A stretch of DNA of 64,000 bases from Embleya sp042956465 (lineage in GTDB: Bacteria > Actinomycetota > Actinomycetes > Streptomycetales > Streptomycetaceae): the NCBI RefSeq assembly GCF_042956465.1, contig NZ_JBIBGL010000030.1, positions 1-64,000 of the forward strand. The letters run 5' to 3'. The notes beneath the pieces are model-generated. The model did no database searches, had not been told where the DNA came from, and saw only the letters and a program-made list of their open reading frames with translations. The number at the start of each line of letters is the position of its first letter. Within the stretch, counting starts at the first letter, position 1. Position numbers and translations under genes: made by a program. Shown piece after piece: positions 26,356 through 35,539 of this stretch.

Positions 26356-28467
26356 GCTCGGCGTGGCTCTTGAGGAAGAAGTGTCCCGCGCGCGGCAGCA
26401 CGACGAGGCCCAAGGCGCCTTCGGTGAAGTGCCGCCATTCCTGGTGGCGTTCCTGATAGTGCTCGGTGACCCGGTCGCGGGCGCCGACGACCGTGAGCAC
26501 CGGAACCTTCAGTGGGGCGTAGGTCTGCCGGTACGCGGCGGTGAAGTACTCCTCGGCGTCGCGGGCGTCGTGCCGGACGTTGCGGAGTACGAACGCCTCC
26601 TGCTCGTCGTCGTCCAGATCGGTGAAACCGCCGCGTGCGCGGAGGTAGGCCAGGATTCGCGGTCGGAGGTGAAGCGGTCCACCGGCACGTGCCGGTGGAT
26701 CCAGTCGAAGAACCGTCCGGGCAGCCGGGCGGTCGGGAATCCCGCCCCGAGCGCGACCCCGGCCGGCGGCACGCCCGCGGCCTCGGCGCGCCGTGCCACT
26801 TCCACGGTGAGCGCGACGCCGAGACAGTGCCCGTAGAGCAGGACCGGGCCGGCGATCGTTCGCATTTCGGCGACGATGCGGTCGGAGACGACGGCGATCG
26901 GCTCCGGGTCCTCGTCCGGCCTGGACCGGTCGTGGCCCGGCAACTCCAACGCCCGCAGCGCCCAGTTCGCCGGAAGCGCGTCGGCGAGCGGCTGATAGGC
27001 GACGGCGCTGCCACCGGAGTAGGGCACCGCGACGACGGTGTGCCCGCCGGTCGCCGGGTCGGCGTCGCCGGCGGTGAGCCGTTGCAGCAGCCGCTGATCG
27101 GCGGGCCCGGCCTCCGACCGCGCGTCGAGATGTGCGGCCAGTCGACGGATGGTGGCGTACTGGTAGAACTCGACCAGCCTGGGGGCCGGTTCGATGCGGC
27201 GGACGACCCCGAGCGCCGAGAACGAGTCGCCGCCGAGGGCGAAGAAGTTGTCGTCGATGCCGGGTTCGGGGATCCCGAGCACCTCCGCCCAGATCGCCGC
27301 GATCCGCTTCTCGGCGTCGGTCCGAGCCGGTGTCGTGGCGGATGCCGGCCCGGTTCCGGCCGGGGCGGGCAGCGCGCGCCGGTCCAGTTTTCCGTTCGGC
27401 GTCAACGGGAGCGCGGGCAGCGTGAGGATACGGGTGGGAACCATGTGCGCGGGCAGACCCGCGGCGAGCATCTCGCGGTAGGCGGCCTCGTCGGCATCCG
27501 CCCCGTCGCGGGTCACCACGTAGCCGATGAGCCGGCTGATGCCGCCGGGCGACCCGTGCGCGGCCACGGCGCACGCCGCCACCCGCTCCAACACGGCGAG
27601 ACGGGCCTCGACCTCGCCGAGTTCGATCCGGTACCCGTTGATCTCGACCTGGTCGTCGAGCCTGCCGAGGAAGTCGACGGTGCCGTCGAGGTGGAACCGG
27701 GCCGAGTCGCCGGTGCGGTACATCCGGGCGCCGGGTGCGGTGACGAACGGATCGCACACGAACCGCTCGGCGGTCAGCTCGGGCCGGTCGTGATAGCCGG
27801 ATGCGACGCCGAGCCCGCCCGGATACAGCTCGCCGACCACGCCTGCGGGAACCGGCCGGCGGTGCGCGTCGAGGACGTAGACCCGGTTGTTCGGGAAGGG
27901 CCGTCCGATCGGCAACGGCGCGTCGTCGGCGAGATGTTCGACCGAACCTTCGAAGAGCACGTTGTCGACGGTGGCCTCGGTGACACCGTACGAATTGACG
28001 ACGCGGTTGTTCGGGCCGACCAGGCGTTGCGCCAGCTTGTATTCCCTGACGTGCCACTTCTCGCCGCCGCCGATCAGCAGACGGACGAACGACAGGTCCG
28101 ATCCGCTGCTCCGGGTGTGGTCGAGGAGCGCGCGCAGTACCGCGGGCACGAGTTCGGTGCAGTCGACGTTCTCGGTCTTGGCAACCGGTGAGAGCACGGT
28201 GACGTCGGTGCGCCCGGTGTACCGGTGCAGGACGACCTGGAGTCCGGCCGGGACCACCATGAACAGGCTTGCCCGCCGGTCGCCGGCATAGGAACGCAGT
28301 CGGTCCGACAGGTCGGGATCCAGCGGACGGCTGATCCGGGCGGCGGCGTACGAGGGGGTGGCCGGGCGAGGCCGGTCGGTGGGCAATTCCAGATCGAGAT
28401 CGGCGCCGTCGAATCGTTCCAGCCAATACGAGACGAGTGCCGCGTCGCCCCTGGCATCGGCGCTGCG
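26356..28467 (-). pseudogene. Decayed NRPS module: partial C, partial A, PCP, frameshifted TE
   Basis: The frame opens inside a condensation domain (YWLERFDGADLDLELPTDRP, then ASLFMVVPAGLQVVLHRYTG) lacking the HHxxxDG half. After SPVA it passes in-frame into an adenylation domain from about core A4 onward: NSYGVTEAT (A5), GELYPGGLGVASGYHDRPEL (A6), MYRTGDSARF (A7), GRLDDQVEINGYRIELGEVE (A8), NGKLDRRAL (A10). A3 and the rest of A1-A4 are gone. A carrier domain follows (FFALGGDSFSALGV), then a thioesterase with GHCLGVALTV. At about 26655 one base is missing (GAATCC where GAGATCC is expected), shifting the frame; the rest of the TE (ILAYLRARGGFTDLDDDEQ to AGHFFLKSH) continues in the new frame. 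It cannot make a working module. Confidence 0.85.
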
Positions 28468-28468
28468 G

Positions 28469-28765
28469 GAGGCCCGTCGGATCCACGACGTCTGCGCTGC
28501 CTCCGGCGTTCCGGTGTGGTGCGGTGGAATGCTCGAAACCGGGCTGGGCCGGGCCGGGAACGCGGCGCTGGCCGCGTTGCCGAACTTCACGTTGCCGGGG
28601 GACATTTCGGCCTCGGATCGATACTTCGCCACCGACATCACCGAGCCTTTCGTCCTGCGGGACGGGCACCTCGCGGTAGCGACGGGTCCCGGTCTCGGTG
28701 TCGAGCCGATCCCGGCGGTGCTGGACGAGGTCACCACGACGGTGAGCGAACTACGCCGAGGCTGA
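28469..28765 (+). pseudogene. C-terminal fragment of o-succinylbenzoate synthase/N-acylamino acid racemase
   Basis: About 98 codons on the plus strand match the C-terminal end of the enolase-superfamily OSBS/NAAAR enzymes: EARRIHDVCAASGVPVWCGG, MLETGLGRAGNAALAALPNF and TLPGDISASDRYF, ending with a normal stop. The first about 270 residues, with the metal-binding acids and catalytic lysines, are missing. It abuts the broken condensation domain of the opposite strand at 28467/28469, marking a deletion or inversion breakpoint. Confidence 0.8.
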
Positions 28766-28936
28766 CCGGCGGGGGGATGCCATCCGCGGAGGCGGAGATT
28801 TCGGGGGTGGTGGTCGGAGCGGGGGGTGGGCGGGCTTGGGGACGTCTCGGTTTGGCGGAACACTCCGTGGGTTCGGCCGAGGGAGGGGCGCGCGGCCGAG
28901 GGAGGGGCGCGCGAGAGCGCACAGCGTTCCCGGCGC

Positions 28937-29803
28937 CTATGGTGCGGTCGCGCCCGGCGCGTGGCGGTCGTGCCGGTGCTGCGGGCCGAGCACGCGCAAC
29001 TCGTCCAGCACCGTGGTACCACCGGGCGGAGGGGTGAAGATCCGCAGCCGCTGGTCCGCCGCCGGCGTCGCCAGCACCTCGCAGTCCAGGTCGATCCTGC
29101 CCAGGTCGGGATGCACGAGCCGGTACGGGTGCGACCTGCGCACGGCGACCTCGTGCCGGTCCCACAGCGCCGTGAATTCCGGGCTCGCGGCCCGGAGTCG
29201 CGTCACAAGCGAGCGGGACGCCGCGTCGTCGCCGCGACGGGTCGTCGCGGCCCGCAGGTCGGCGACCAACTGCCGGGCCTGCCCCTCGTGTTCCTCGACC
29301 GCGAAGTGAGCGCGGACGGCGGGGTCGGTGAACCAGCCCAGCACGATGTTGCGGTCCTCCTCGGCGACCGTGCACACGCACCCGAACAGCGCGAGCGCCA
29401 GGTCGTTCTGCGCCAGCAGGTCGCCCAGATCGCTCACCACCTGCACGGGCACGCCGTCCAGGCGGTCGAGGAGGTACCGCAGGGCCGGCCGCAGGTACTC
29501 CCCGGCCCGCGCGCCCTCCGGCGGGCGGTGTCCGGCGAGCAGGTACAGGTGGTCCCGCTCGTCCTCGGTCAGCCGCAGCGCGCCCGCCAGCGCGGCGAGC
29601 ACCTGGACCGAGGGCTGGGGGCCGCGGGCCTGTTCGAGCCGCATGCAGTAGTCGGCCGACACGCCGGCGAGCATCGCGACCTCCTCGCGACGCAGGCCCG
29701 GGGTCCGCCGCCTCGGCCCTTCGACGAGCCCGACGTCGCGTGGCGTCAGCCGCTCCCGGGATCGGCGCAGGAAATCGGCGAGGTCGGGACGATTGAGTGT
29801 CAT
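28937..29803 (-). CDS. XRE/MmyB-type transcriptional regulator
   Basis: A 288-aa regulator. Residues about 10-85 form a HTH_31 domain (TPGLRREEVAMLAGVSADYC, then RLEQARGPQPSVQVLAALAG). The rest is the MmyB-like ligand-binding domain with NIVLGWFTDPAVR and the end block RLRIFTPPPGGTTVLDELRV, which in family structures binds a fatty-acid-like ligand. Such regulators commonly repress or activate a divergent metabolic gene; here the partner is an alpha/beta hydrolase starting 150 bp away. The ATG lies after GGAAGGAC. Confidence 0.92.
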   Translation of the reverse strand: MTLNRPDLADFLRRSRERLTPRDVGLVEGPRRRTPGLRREEVAMLAGVSADYCMRLEQARGPQPSVQVLAALAGALRLTEDERDHLYLLAGHRPPEGARAGEYLRPALRYLLDRLDGVPVQVVSDLGDLLAQNDLALALFGCVCTVAEEDRNIVLGWFTDPAVRAHFAVEEHEGQARQLVADLRAATTRRGDDAASRSLVTRLRAASPEFTALWDRHEVAVRRSHPYRLVHPDLGRIDLDCEVLATPAADQRLRIFTPPPGGTTVLDELRVLGPQHRHDRHAPGATAP

Positions 29804-29953
29804 GTCCTTCCCAGGATATCGGTGTCGTGAAAGCGCATCCCGGGACCGCCGATCCTAGGGGAAACGCTCCGCTTCTGCGGGTGCCGGCGGTGGCGGCACG
29901 ATCGGTACATGGCCCTCCAGGGCCTGTTCGGCGAGAAGATCGGTGGTCGCATC

Positions 29954-30805
29954 ATGAGGGAATCCGTACTGGAAGTTCCGGGCGCACGACTGCGCTACGC
30001 CGTCCGCGGCGAGGGTCCCCTGCTCCTGCTCGTCGCCGGGGGCCACCACGGTGTCGACGCGAACGAACCGCTCGCGGGCCACCTCGCCGAGCGGTACACC
30101 GTCCTCACCTACGACCGGCGCGGCCTGTCGGGGAGCACCACCGAGGCCCCCGCGACGACGCTCGCCACGCACGCCGACGACGTCTCCCGCCTGCTCTCCG
30201 CCTTCACTCCGGAACCCGCACTCGTCTACGGCACCAGCATCGGCGCCCTGATCTCGCTGGAGTTGACCGTCAGGCACCCCGATCAGGTCGCGGCGGTCGT
30301 CGCGCACGAACCGCCCGTCACGCACCTGCTGCCGGAACCCGGGCGCACCCTCGCCCTCGGGCAACTGCGCACCATCGAGGAGACCTTCAGGGCGGAGGGA
30401 GCGGCTCCGGCGATGCGCAGGTTCGCGGCCGACATCGACATCGACCCGAGCGACTGCGAGCCGGACGTCCCGACACGCGCTCCGGGGCCCGACCACCTGC
30501 GGAACGCGGAAGTCCTGCTCACGCACGACATGCCGGCGATCAGGGCGCACGTCCTCGACGTGGCCGCGCTCAAGGGCTCACCCGCCCGTGTCGTGCCCGC
30601 CGCCGGTGAGAACTCGGGCCACGTCTGGCCACACACGTGCGCCGCGATGCTCGCCGGTGCACTGGGCACACGCCTGGAGACATTTCCCGGCGGCCACAAC
30701 GGATACGTCTTTCGCCCACGCGGAACCGCGGAACGAATCCACACAGTGCTCGACTCCCGACCCGCGACAGGCCCCGGCGCAGGAGGCGGACCGCAGCTTC
30801 GGTGA
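29954..30805 (+). CDS. Alpha/beta hydrolase
   Basis: A 283-aa alpha/beta-fold hydrolase without signal peptide. The oxyanion region is LLLVAGGHHGVDAN, the nucleophile serine is in VYGTSIGALISLEL (GxSxG), and the histidine is in FPGGHNGYVFRP. The order and spacing match small esterase/epoxide-hydrolase-like enzymes near MmyB regulators. The ATG at 29954 fits the family start (RESVLEVPGARLRYAVRG); an upstream ATG at 29909 adds 15 non-conserved residues. The divergent MmyB-type regulator is its likely controller. Confidence 0.87.
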   Translation: MRESVLEVPGARLRYAVRGEGPLLLLVAGGHHGVDANEPLAGHLAERYTVLTYDRRGLSGSTTEAPATTLATHADDVSRLLSAFTPEPALVYGTSIGALISLELTVRHPDQVAAVVAHEPPVTHLLPEPGRTLALGQLRTIEETFRAEGAAPAMRRFAADIDIDPSDCEPDVPTRAPGPDHLRNAEVLLTHDMPAIRAHVLDVAALKGSPARVVPAAGENSGHVWPHTCAAMLAGALGTRLETFPGGHNGYVFRPRGTAERIHTVLDSRPATGPGAGGGPQLR

Positions 30806-30962
30806 AGCGGTTCATGTCGACGGTGGGGCCGTCGGCCCACACCCGTTCGTGCCGTATTCCGGCGGTCTCCGGGCGCAGGGCCTCGACGGGGATGCTCGTG
30901 CCGGCGGCGGCGGCGATCGCGGGTCCGTCGTAGCAGTCCCGGGCGACGTGGGAGGAGCCGGG

Positions 30963-31226
30963 TCAGGTCCGGTGTCCGCTGATCCGGGAGACGTGGCCCG
31001 CGCTCGCGACGACGACGAATCGGTGGCCGAGCGCGGTGGGTTCGGTGTCGAGGTGCAGGACGCCCTCGGTGCCCGTCGCCAGGACGGGCCCGCCGTCGAT
31101 GATCCCGGTCCAGGTGCGGGGGAGGGTGTCGCCGTCGATGGGCCAGTCGTACAGGTCGGCCGTGATCTCGATGTCCCCGCGGCCGGGAACGGTGACGTGG
31201 CCGTGCGCCGAGGTGATCTCCATCAT
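30963..31226 (-). CDS. Small protein of unknown function
   Basis: A possible 87-aa protein (MMEITSAHGHVTVPGRGDIE at the start) with a beta-rich pattern and the phrase DLYDWPIDGDTLPRTWTG that loosely recalls the DUF4873 fold. No ribosome site is visible before the ATG-ATG pair. Past its stop the same frame stays coding-like for another 55 codons (PVEALRPETAGIRHERVWAD), so the gene may be the front of a longer, broken one. Function unknown. Confidence 0.45.
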   Translation of the reverse strand: MMEITSAHGHVTVPGRGDIEITADLYDWPIDGDTLPRTWTGIIDGGPVLATGTEGVLHLDTEPTALGHRFVVVASAGHVSRISGHRT

Positions 31227-31271
31227 TCGAGTGTGCGTCGGCCGGCCCGATCCCGCCGGCGGCGGAACGGA

Positions 31272-31535
31272 CTACCCGGGCGGGTCGGTCGGTTGACCGG
31301 TGAGGGCGGCCAGGGCGGCCTTCTTGAGGGCGTCACGGTCCTCGGCGCTCGTGGCGCCGGCGTCCTCGCGGGCGGCGATCAGCGCCCGCATGGCGTTCAT
31401 CCGCGCGGCTCTGGCCCGGTCGAGCGCCTGGGCGTCGTCGGTGTCCGCGACCCGCAGACATTCCAGGTGGGCCAACTCGAACGCGAGTTGGTGGTCGAGC
31501 AGGGGGCGCAGGCGCTCGGGCAGTGCTTCGGCCAT
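31272..31535 (-). CDS. Small helical protein of unknown function
   Basis: An 87-aa helical protein starting MAEALPERLRPLLDHQLAFE, with LAHLECLRVADTDDAQALDR and a C-terminal KKAALAALTGQP. No signal or membrane segment. It is 46 bp upstream of the other small gene on the same strand, so they could be co-transcribed. The ribosome site (AGGG) is weak. Family not recognised. Confidence 0.5.
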   Translation of the reverse strand: MAEALPERLRPLLDHQLAFELAHLECLRVADTDDAQALDRARAARMNAMRALIAAREDAGATSAEDRDALKKAALAALTGQPTDPPG

Positions 31536-31999
31536 GCGTTCGACCCTACGGACGACATGCCGCCGCTCACCGCGACGCCCCGCCAAGGCAGCCGAATTCG
31601 CCCGGACGGAGCACCCGGCCCACCTCGGTCACCGGCTGTCCGTCTCCATCGATCCGGTCTGTCCTGCGGGCCGGCAACCGTGGTCCCAGCGGCCGAGGCC
31701 GGATCCACCGGACACGCTCACCGGGGCGGGCCGCACCCTGCGCGAGCCGCTGCGGGCGCTGGAGGAATGGTCGATCGCGCACCTCGGCAACGTGTCGGCG
31801 TCGCAGGAAGCCGACGACCGCGAATTGGCGTCCTTCCGACTCCACGGATCACGACACGTAACGCTGCGCTTCGGCGGTGCCTACTGCGGACAGTCGCCAT
31901 CCTTGCCGTCGCGGCGGGGAGTGCGGCGGGGAGTGCTCCCGCCGCCCTTGGGCCGGCGCAACGGCCGTGCCGGCAAGACCTGGGCCCGCTCGTCGGGGA
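31536..31999. other. Gap with weak coding-like fragments
   Basis: About 460 bp between a small gene and the Crp-type regulator. Plus-strand positions about 31720-31890 and minus-strand 31900-31999 have coding-like composition but no start, stop or recognisable domain. Possibly remnants. Confidence 0.3.
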
Positions 32000-32749
32000 T
32001 CAGGTCGTCGAGATCTTCCCTCGTCCACGCGAATGCGCGAGTGGCCCGGGGCCGGGGGCGGTCGCGCGCAGAGCGAGGAGTTCCGGTGCGAGCACGGCGA
32101 CACCGCGGCGGGTGACCTCGATCAAACCGTCGTGGCTCAACCGGGCGAGCAATCGGTTGACCGTCACTCGGGTCGTCCCGAGCACGTCGGCCAAGTCCTG
32201 TTGGGTGCCCGGAAGTTCGACCCGGGCTCGGGCGGAAGCCGCCGCTTGCGTCAACAGCCAGGTCGCCAGCCTCGCTTCGACCGGCAGGGTGGCGGCGTCG
32301 GCGAACCGCTCCTGTTGATGTCGGGCATGCTCGGCGAGCAGGCGCAATACGTGCCGACGCACCGCCGGCACGTCGTCGACCAGTTCCTCGAATCGGGTTC
32401 GAGGCAGGCTGCGCACGGAGCAGTGGGTGACCGCGGTGAGGGTGGCCGTGTGCCCGCCACCGTCGATCACGGCGACCTTGTCCAGCGCGCACGGACCCGT
32501 CCAGTCGCCGAAGCGGACGGCCCGGCCGCCGGCCGTGGTGGTGGCGGCGGACACCCGGCCGCGCAGCAGCACAAGGAGGTGCTCGGCCGGATCGCCGGCA
32601 TTGCGGATCACCTCTCCCGCGCGGTGGCGCCGCGGGAGCGAGACGAACCACAGCGCGCGCAGCCGATCCTCGGGCAGTGTGGCGAACAGGGGCACGGCGG
32701 CCATGGCCCGCCATGGCGCCGATGTATCGGCCGATACTGAACTTCCCAT
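32000..32749 (-). CDS. Crp/Fnr family transcriptional regulator
   Basis: A 249-aa regulator with a cyclic-nucleotide-binding fold (AVPLFATLPEDRLRALWF, then HRAGEVIRNAGDPAEHLLVL) and a C-terminal winged helix (PGTQQDLADVLGTTRVTVNR). The glycine/arginine phosphate-binding cassette of true cAMP receptors is not evident, so the effector is unknown. Start may be the ATG at 32749 or the one at 32704 (MAAVPLF); the latter would leave a perfect palindrome TATCGGCCGATA in the intergenic space. Divergent from the YCII gene. Confidence 0.87.
   Translation of the reverse strand: MGSSVSADTSAPWRAMAAVPLFATLPEDRLRALWFVSLPRRHRAGEVIRNAGDPAEHLLVLLRGRVSAATTTAGGRAVRFGDWTGPCALDKVAVIDGGGHTATLTAVTHCSVRSLPRTRFEELVDDVPAVRRHVLRLLAEHARHQQERFADAATLPVEARLATWLLTQAAASARARVELPGTQQDLADVLGTTRVTVNRLLARLSHDGLIEVTRRGVAVLAPELLALRATAPGPGPLAHSRGRGKISTT
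32725..32736. promoter_or_regulatory. Perfect palindrome TATCGGCCGATA between divergent genes
   Basis: A 12-base perfect palindrome between or at the edge of the Crp-type regulator and the YCII gene. It is less GC-rich than its surroundings and could be an operator for autoregulation. It is unlike the E. coli CRP site. Confidence 0.35.
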
Positions 32750-32772
32750 CGGCAGACCGTACCGTCGCCCGC

Positions 32773-33039
32773 ATGATGATCCTCGAACTGGCCTTCACCG
32801 CTTCCCCCGAACGGTTCGCCGCGCGTGCTGCACACCGGTCGTTCCTCGCCCGGCTGCACGAGGAGGGACGCCTGCTCGCGGCGGGTCCCTGGGCGGACGA
32901 CTCGGGCGCGCTGCTGGTATTCGATCTGGAGCGCCCGGAACTGGAGGACATCCTGGACGCCGATCCGTACTACCGCACGCCGGGTGTGACGATCACAGGC
33001 ATCCGGGAATGGGCACCGGTGGTCGGCCCGAAGCGCTGA
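32773..33039 (+). CDS. YCII-related domain protein
   Basis: An 88-aa single-domain protein of the YciI-like (YCII) family: MMILELAFTASPERFAARAA at the start, then HRSFLARLHEEGRLLAAGPW with the conserved His and GP, and DPYYRTPGVTITGIREWAPV at the end. Family members form ferredoxin-like dimers with a His-Asp pair; one is a dehydrochlorinase, most are uncharacterised. It is divergent from a Crp-type regulator whose start is 24-69 bp away, suggesting coregulation. Confidence 0.85.
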   Translation: MMILELAFTASPERFAARAAHRSFLARLHEEGRLLAAGPWADDSGALLVFDLERPELEDILDADPYYRTPGVTITGIREWAPVVGPKR

Positions 33040-33056
33040 CGGGCGCTCCAACAGCG

Positions 33057-33085
33057 ACACCTACATCCACACCTACATCCACACC
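33057..33085 (+). repeat. Short tandem repeat (12 bp, 2.4 copies)
   Basis: The unit ACACCTACATCC occurs twice head-to-tail (33057-33068, 33069-33080) and continues with ACACC. It lies in the gap after the YCII gene and has no evident role. Confidence 0.6.
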
Positions 33086-33276
33086 CACGACGGCGGCACA
33101 CCGTGGGCACGAGTGTCCACCGCACCGCTTGCGGGACGCCAGGACCGGCGGATGCACCCGCGGTGCTCGATCCTGGCGGGGCGGCTGGATGCGGAGCATC
33201 CGTGCCGACGACGAGGCGGCCGGCGGCGGTTCGCCGTTTGCCGATCGGGTCCGGCACGGTTCGTGCCGGGGTGCGG

Positions 33277-34401
33277 TCACCAGTCGAGGCGGGCTGCCAC
33301 CGGGCGGTGGTCGCTTCCGGTGGCCGGCAGCACCCACGCGCTCTGCGGCTTCACGCCCCGGGTGAGGATCTGGTCGATCCGTACCATCGGGAACGTCGCC
33401 GGCCAGCTGAAGCCGAAGCCGTTGCCGGCCGCGTCCTGGGCCGAGTGCAGCTGCGAGGTGATGCCGTCGAGCGCACGGTCGTCCGTGGTGCCGTTCATGT
33501 CGCCGAGCAGCACCATCCGCTCGTTCTGCTCGGCGGCGACGGCCTTGGCGAGCGCCTCGGCGTTCCTGTTCCGGGTCCCCGTCCCGAAGCCTCCCCTGGG
33601 ATTCACGCGTACCGAGCCCAGATGGGCGACGTACACGGCCAGCGGCCCGTGGTCGGTGGCCACCGTGGCGCGCAGCGCCCGGTTGTCGGCCCACTTGTCG
33701 GCGGCCGGCTTGGAGTCGCCCAGCGGCCCGACGTCCTGCGCGATGTCGACCGGCCGGATGTCCGACAGTGGCAACGTGCTCCACAGTCCGACGGTGCCCT
33801 GCACCGAGTGGTACGGGTATGCCTGCGCCAGCTCCTTCTCGTACACCGGCTTGGCCTGCGTGTCGATCTCCTCGAGGGCCAGCAGGATCGCACCGGAGGC
33901 GGCCAGATCGCGGGCGGTGCCGGTGGGGTCGGGGTTGTCGGCGTCGACGTTGTGGCTGATCACGGTGAGGTCGCCGCCCGGGTGCGACTTGTCGGTGAGC
34001 AAGCCGCCGAAGAGGCTCACCCACGTCACGACCGGCAGCAGCAGAGCGACCACCGCGACGGCGGAGCGGCGCCACAGGGCCCCGGCGAGGAGCACCGGGA
34101 TGAACACTCCGAACCACGGCAGGAAGGCCTCCACCAGGCTGCCGATGTTCCAGATCCGGTTCGGTATCCACGCGTGCAGGAGCAGGAGCAGGCCGAGGAG
34201 CAACGCCGTCGCCGTGAGCACCCGGGCGCGTTTCCACGGCCCCGGTCGGGACAGGCCGCCGATCGCCCGGTGGACGACCGAGCGCTTGTCGGCGGTTTCG
34301 GCGGGTCGGGTGGTTGCGGCCGTCTCGGCGCGCGCCTCCGCTTCGGTCCGCGGCGGCGCGGCCGACGGCGCGCCCGCGACGTCTTCTCTTGCTTCACTCA
34401 C
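33277..34401 (-). CDS. Membrane-anchored endonuclease/exonuclease/phosphatase family protein
   Basis: A 374-aa protein with a charged N-terminal 55 residues, three membrane helices (TATALLLGLLLLLHAWIP; LPWFGVFIPVLLAGALW; AVAVVALLLPVVTW), and an extracellular EEP domain from about residue 145. Catalytic signatures: VISHNVDADN, LALEEIDT, MVLLGDMNGTTDD and TGSDHRPVAA. Actinobacterial proteins of this kind are membrane-tethered phosphatases or nucleases of unknown substrate. Its ATG lies inside the last codons of the histidine kinase gene (8-bp overlap), so it is translationally coupled to the two-component genes and may be part of the same stress response. Confidence 0.87.
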   Translation of the reverse strand: MSEAREDVAGAPSAAPPRTEAEARAETAATTRPAETADKRSVVHRAIGGLSRPGPWKRARVLTATALLLGLLLLLHAWIPNRIWNIGSLVEAFLPWFGVFIPVLLAGALWRRSAVAVVALLLPVVTWVSLFGGLLTDKSHPGGDLTVISHNVDADNPDPTGTARDLAASGAILLALEEIDTQAKPVYEKELAQAYPYHSVQGTVGLWSTLPLSDIRPVDIAQDVGPLGDSKPAADKWADNRALRATVATDHGPLAVYVAHLGSVRVNPRGGFGTGTRNRNAEALAKAVAAEQNERMVLLGDMNGTTDDRALDGITSQLHSAQDAAGNGFGFSWPATFPMVRIDQILTRGVKPQSAWVLPATGSDHRPVAARLDW

Positions 34402-35539
34402 TGATCGAGTTCCTGAACTGTTTGGCTGAATGCGGTGCCGGGGCGGGCAGTCGAACGGTGATACGCAGGCCGCCGTCGGTGCGCGGGACGAGGGTGAGGG
34501 ATCCGTCGTGTACGTGGACGATCCGCTGGACGATGGCCAGGCCGAGGCCGACCCCGGCGTGGTCGTTGTGGATGCGCTCGGTGCCGCGCTGGAACGGTTC
34601 GGTGAGGGTCGGGACCGACTGCGGGGAGAGCTCTTCGCCGCTGTTCTCGACGGTGAGTACCGCGCTCCCGGACCGGACGCCGGTGCGGACCCACACGGCG
34701 CCCCGTTCGGGCAGGTTGTGCACGATGGCGTTGTGCACCAGGTTCGTCGTCATCTGCAGCAGCAGCGCCGGCGAGCCGGAAGCCGTGGCGATGTCGCCGG
34801 AGGTGTCGATGGTGACCTCGCGCTTCTCGGCGAGCGGGAGCAGCGTCTCGACGGCCTCTTCCGTGAGCAGGGACAGGTCGACGGGCTCCCGGGTGAAGGC
34901 CTGCTTGTCGGCGCGGCTGAGCACGAGCAGCGCCTCGGTGAGGTCGATCGCCCGGGCGTTGACGACGCGGAGGCGCTCGACGAACGCGTCGATGTCACGA
35001 TGCGGATCGTTGCGGGCCACGTCGAGAAGGGCCTGCGTGGTCGCCAGCGGCGTGCGCAGTTCGTGCGAGGCGTTGGCGGCGAACCGCTGCTGCTCGGCGA
35101 CGTGTGCTTCGAGCCGCTCCAGCATGGTGTCGAAGGCATCGGCGAGTTCGCGGAACTCGTCCCCGCGTCCCGGCAGCCGGATGCGGTGCGAGAGCGATCC
35201 GTTGGTGGCCATCCGGGTGGCGTCCGTGATGCGGGTCAGCGGAGCGAGCATGCGGCCGGCGAGGATCCACCCGCCCACGAGACCGAACACCAGCAGGAAC
35301 GCCAGTACCGCGGCCGCCCTCGGAGCGAAAACGTCCAAAAGGGCGGACCGGATGGGGAAGACGCCACCCTGGGGCCTGTCATCGGGGTTGATGAGCATCG
35401 CGCGGTCGGGGACGTAACTCAGGAGGAACACCCACACCGCCGCCATCAGCAGGGCGCCGGCCAGCATGAGGAATCCGGCGTAGCTGAGGGTGAGTTTGAC
35501 GCGAACGCTCACACCGGGCTGCCGCCTATCCACGGCCAC
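34394..35539 (-). CDS. Two-component sensor histidine kinase
   Basis: A 381-aa kinase: membrane helix 1 (FLMLAGALLMAAVWVFLL), an extracellular loop of about 45 residues, helix 2 (AVLAFLLVFGLVGGWILAG), HAMP (APLTRITDATRMATNG), phosphoacceptor HisKA (NASHELRTPLATTQALL), and ATPase domain with N box NLVHNAIVHN and G boxes GVGLGLAIVQ. This is the family of streptomycete kinases paired with OmpR-type regulators. Its gene overlaps the 3' end of a response-regulator gene that has lost its middle, so the kinase may now be an orphan. Start may be GTG 35539 or the GTG of VSVRVKLTL at 35512. Confidence 0.9.
   Translation of the reverse strand: MAVDRRQPGVSVRVKLTLSYAGFLMLAGALLMAAVWVFLLSYVPDRAMLINPDDRPQGGVFPIRSALLDVFAPRAAAVLAFLLVFGLVGGWILAGRMLAPLTRITDATRMATNGSLSHRIRLPGRGDEFRELADAFDTMLERLEAHVAEQQRFAANASHELRTPLATTQALLDVARNDPHRDIDAFVERLRVVNARAIDLTEALLVLSRADKQAFTREPVDLSLLTEEAVETLLPLAEKREVTIDTSGDIATASGSPALLLQMTTNLVHNAIVHNLPERGAVWVRTGVRSGSAVLTVENSGEELSPQSVPTLTEPFQRGTERIHNDHAGVGLGLAIVQRIVHVHDGSLTLVPRTDGGLRITVRLPAPAPHSAKQFRNSISE

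Noticed and set aside
33057..33085. 12-bp tandem repeat considered as iteron or CRISPR-like
   Set aside because: Only 2.4 copies, no spacers and no associated genes.
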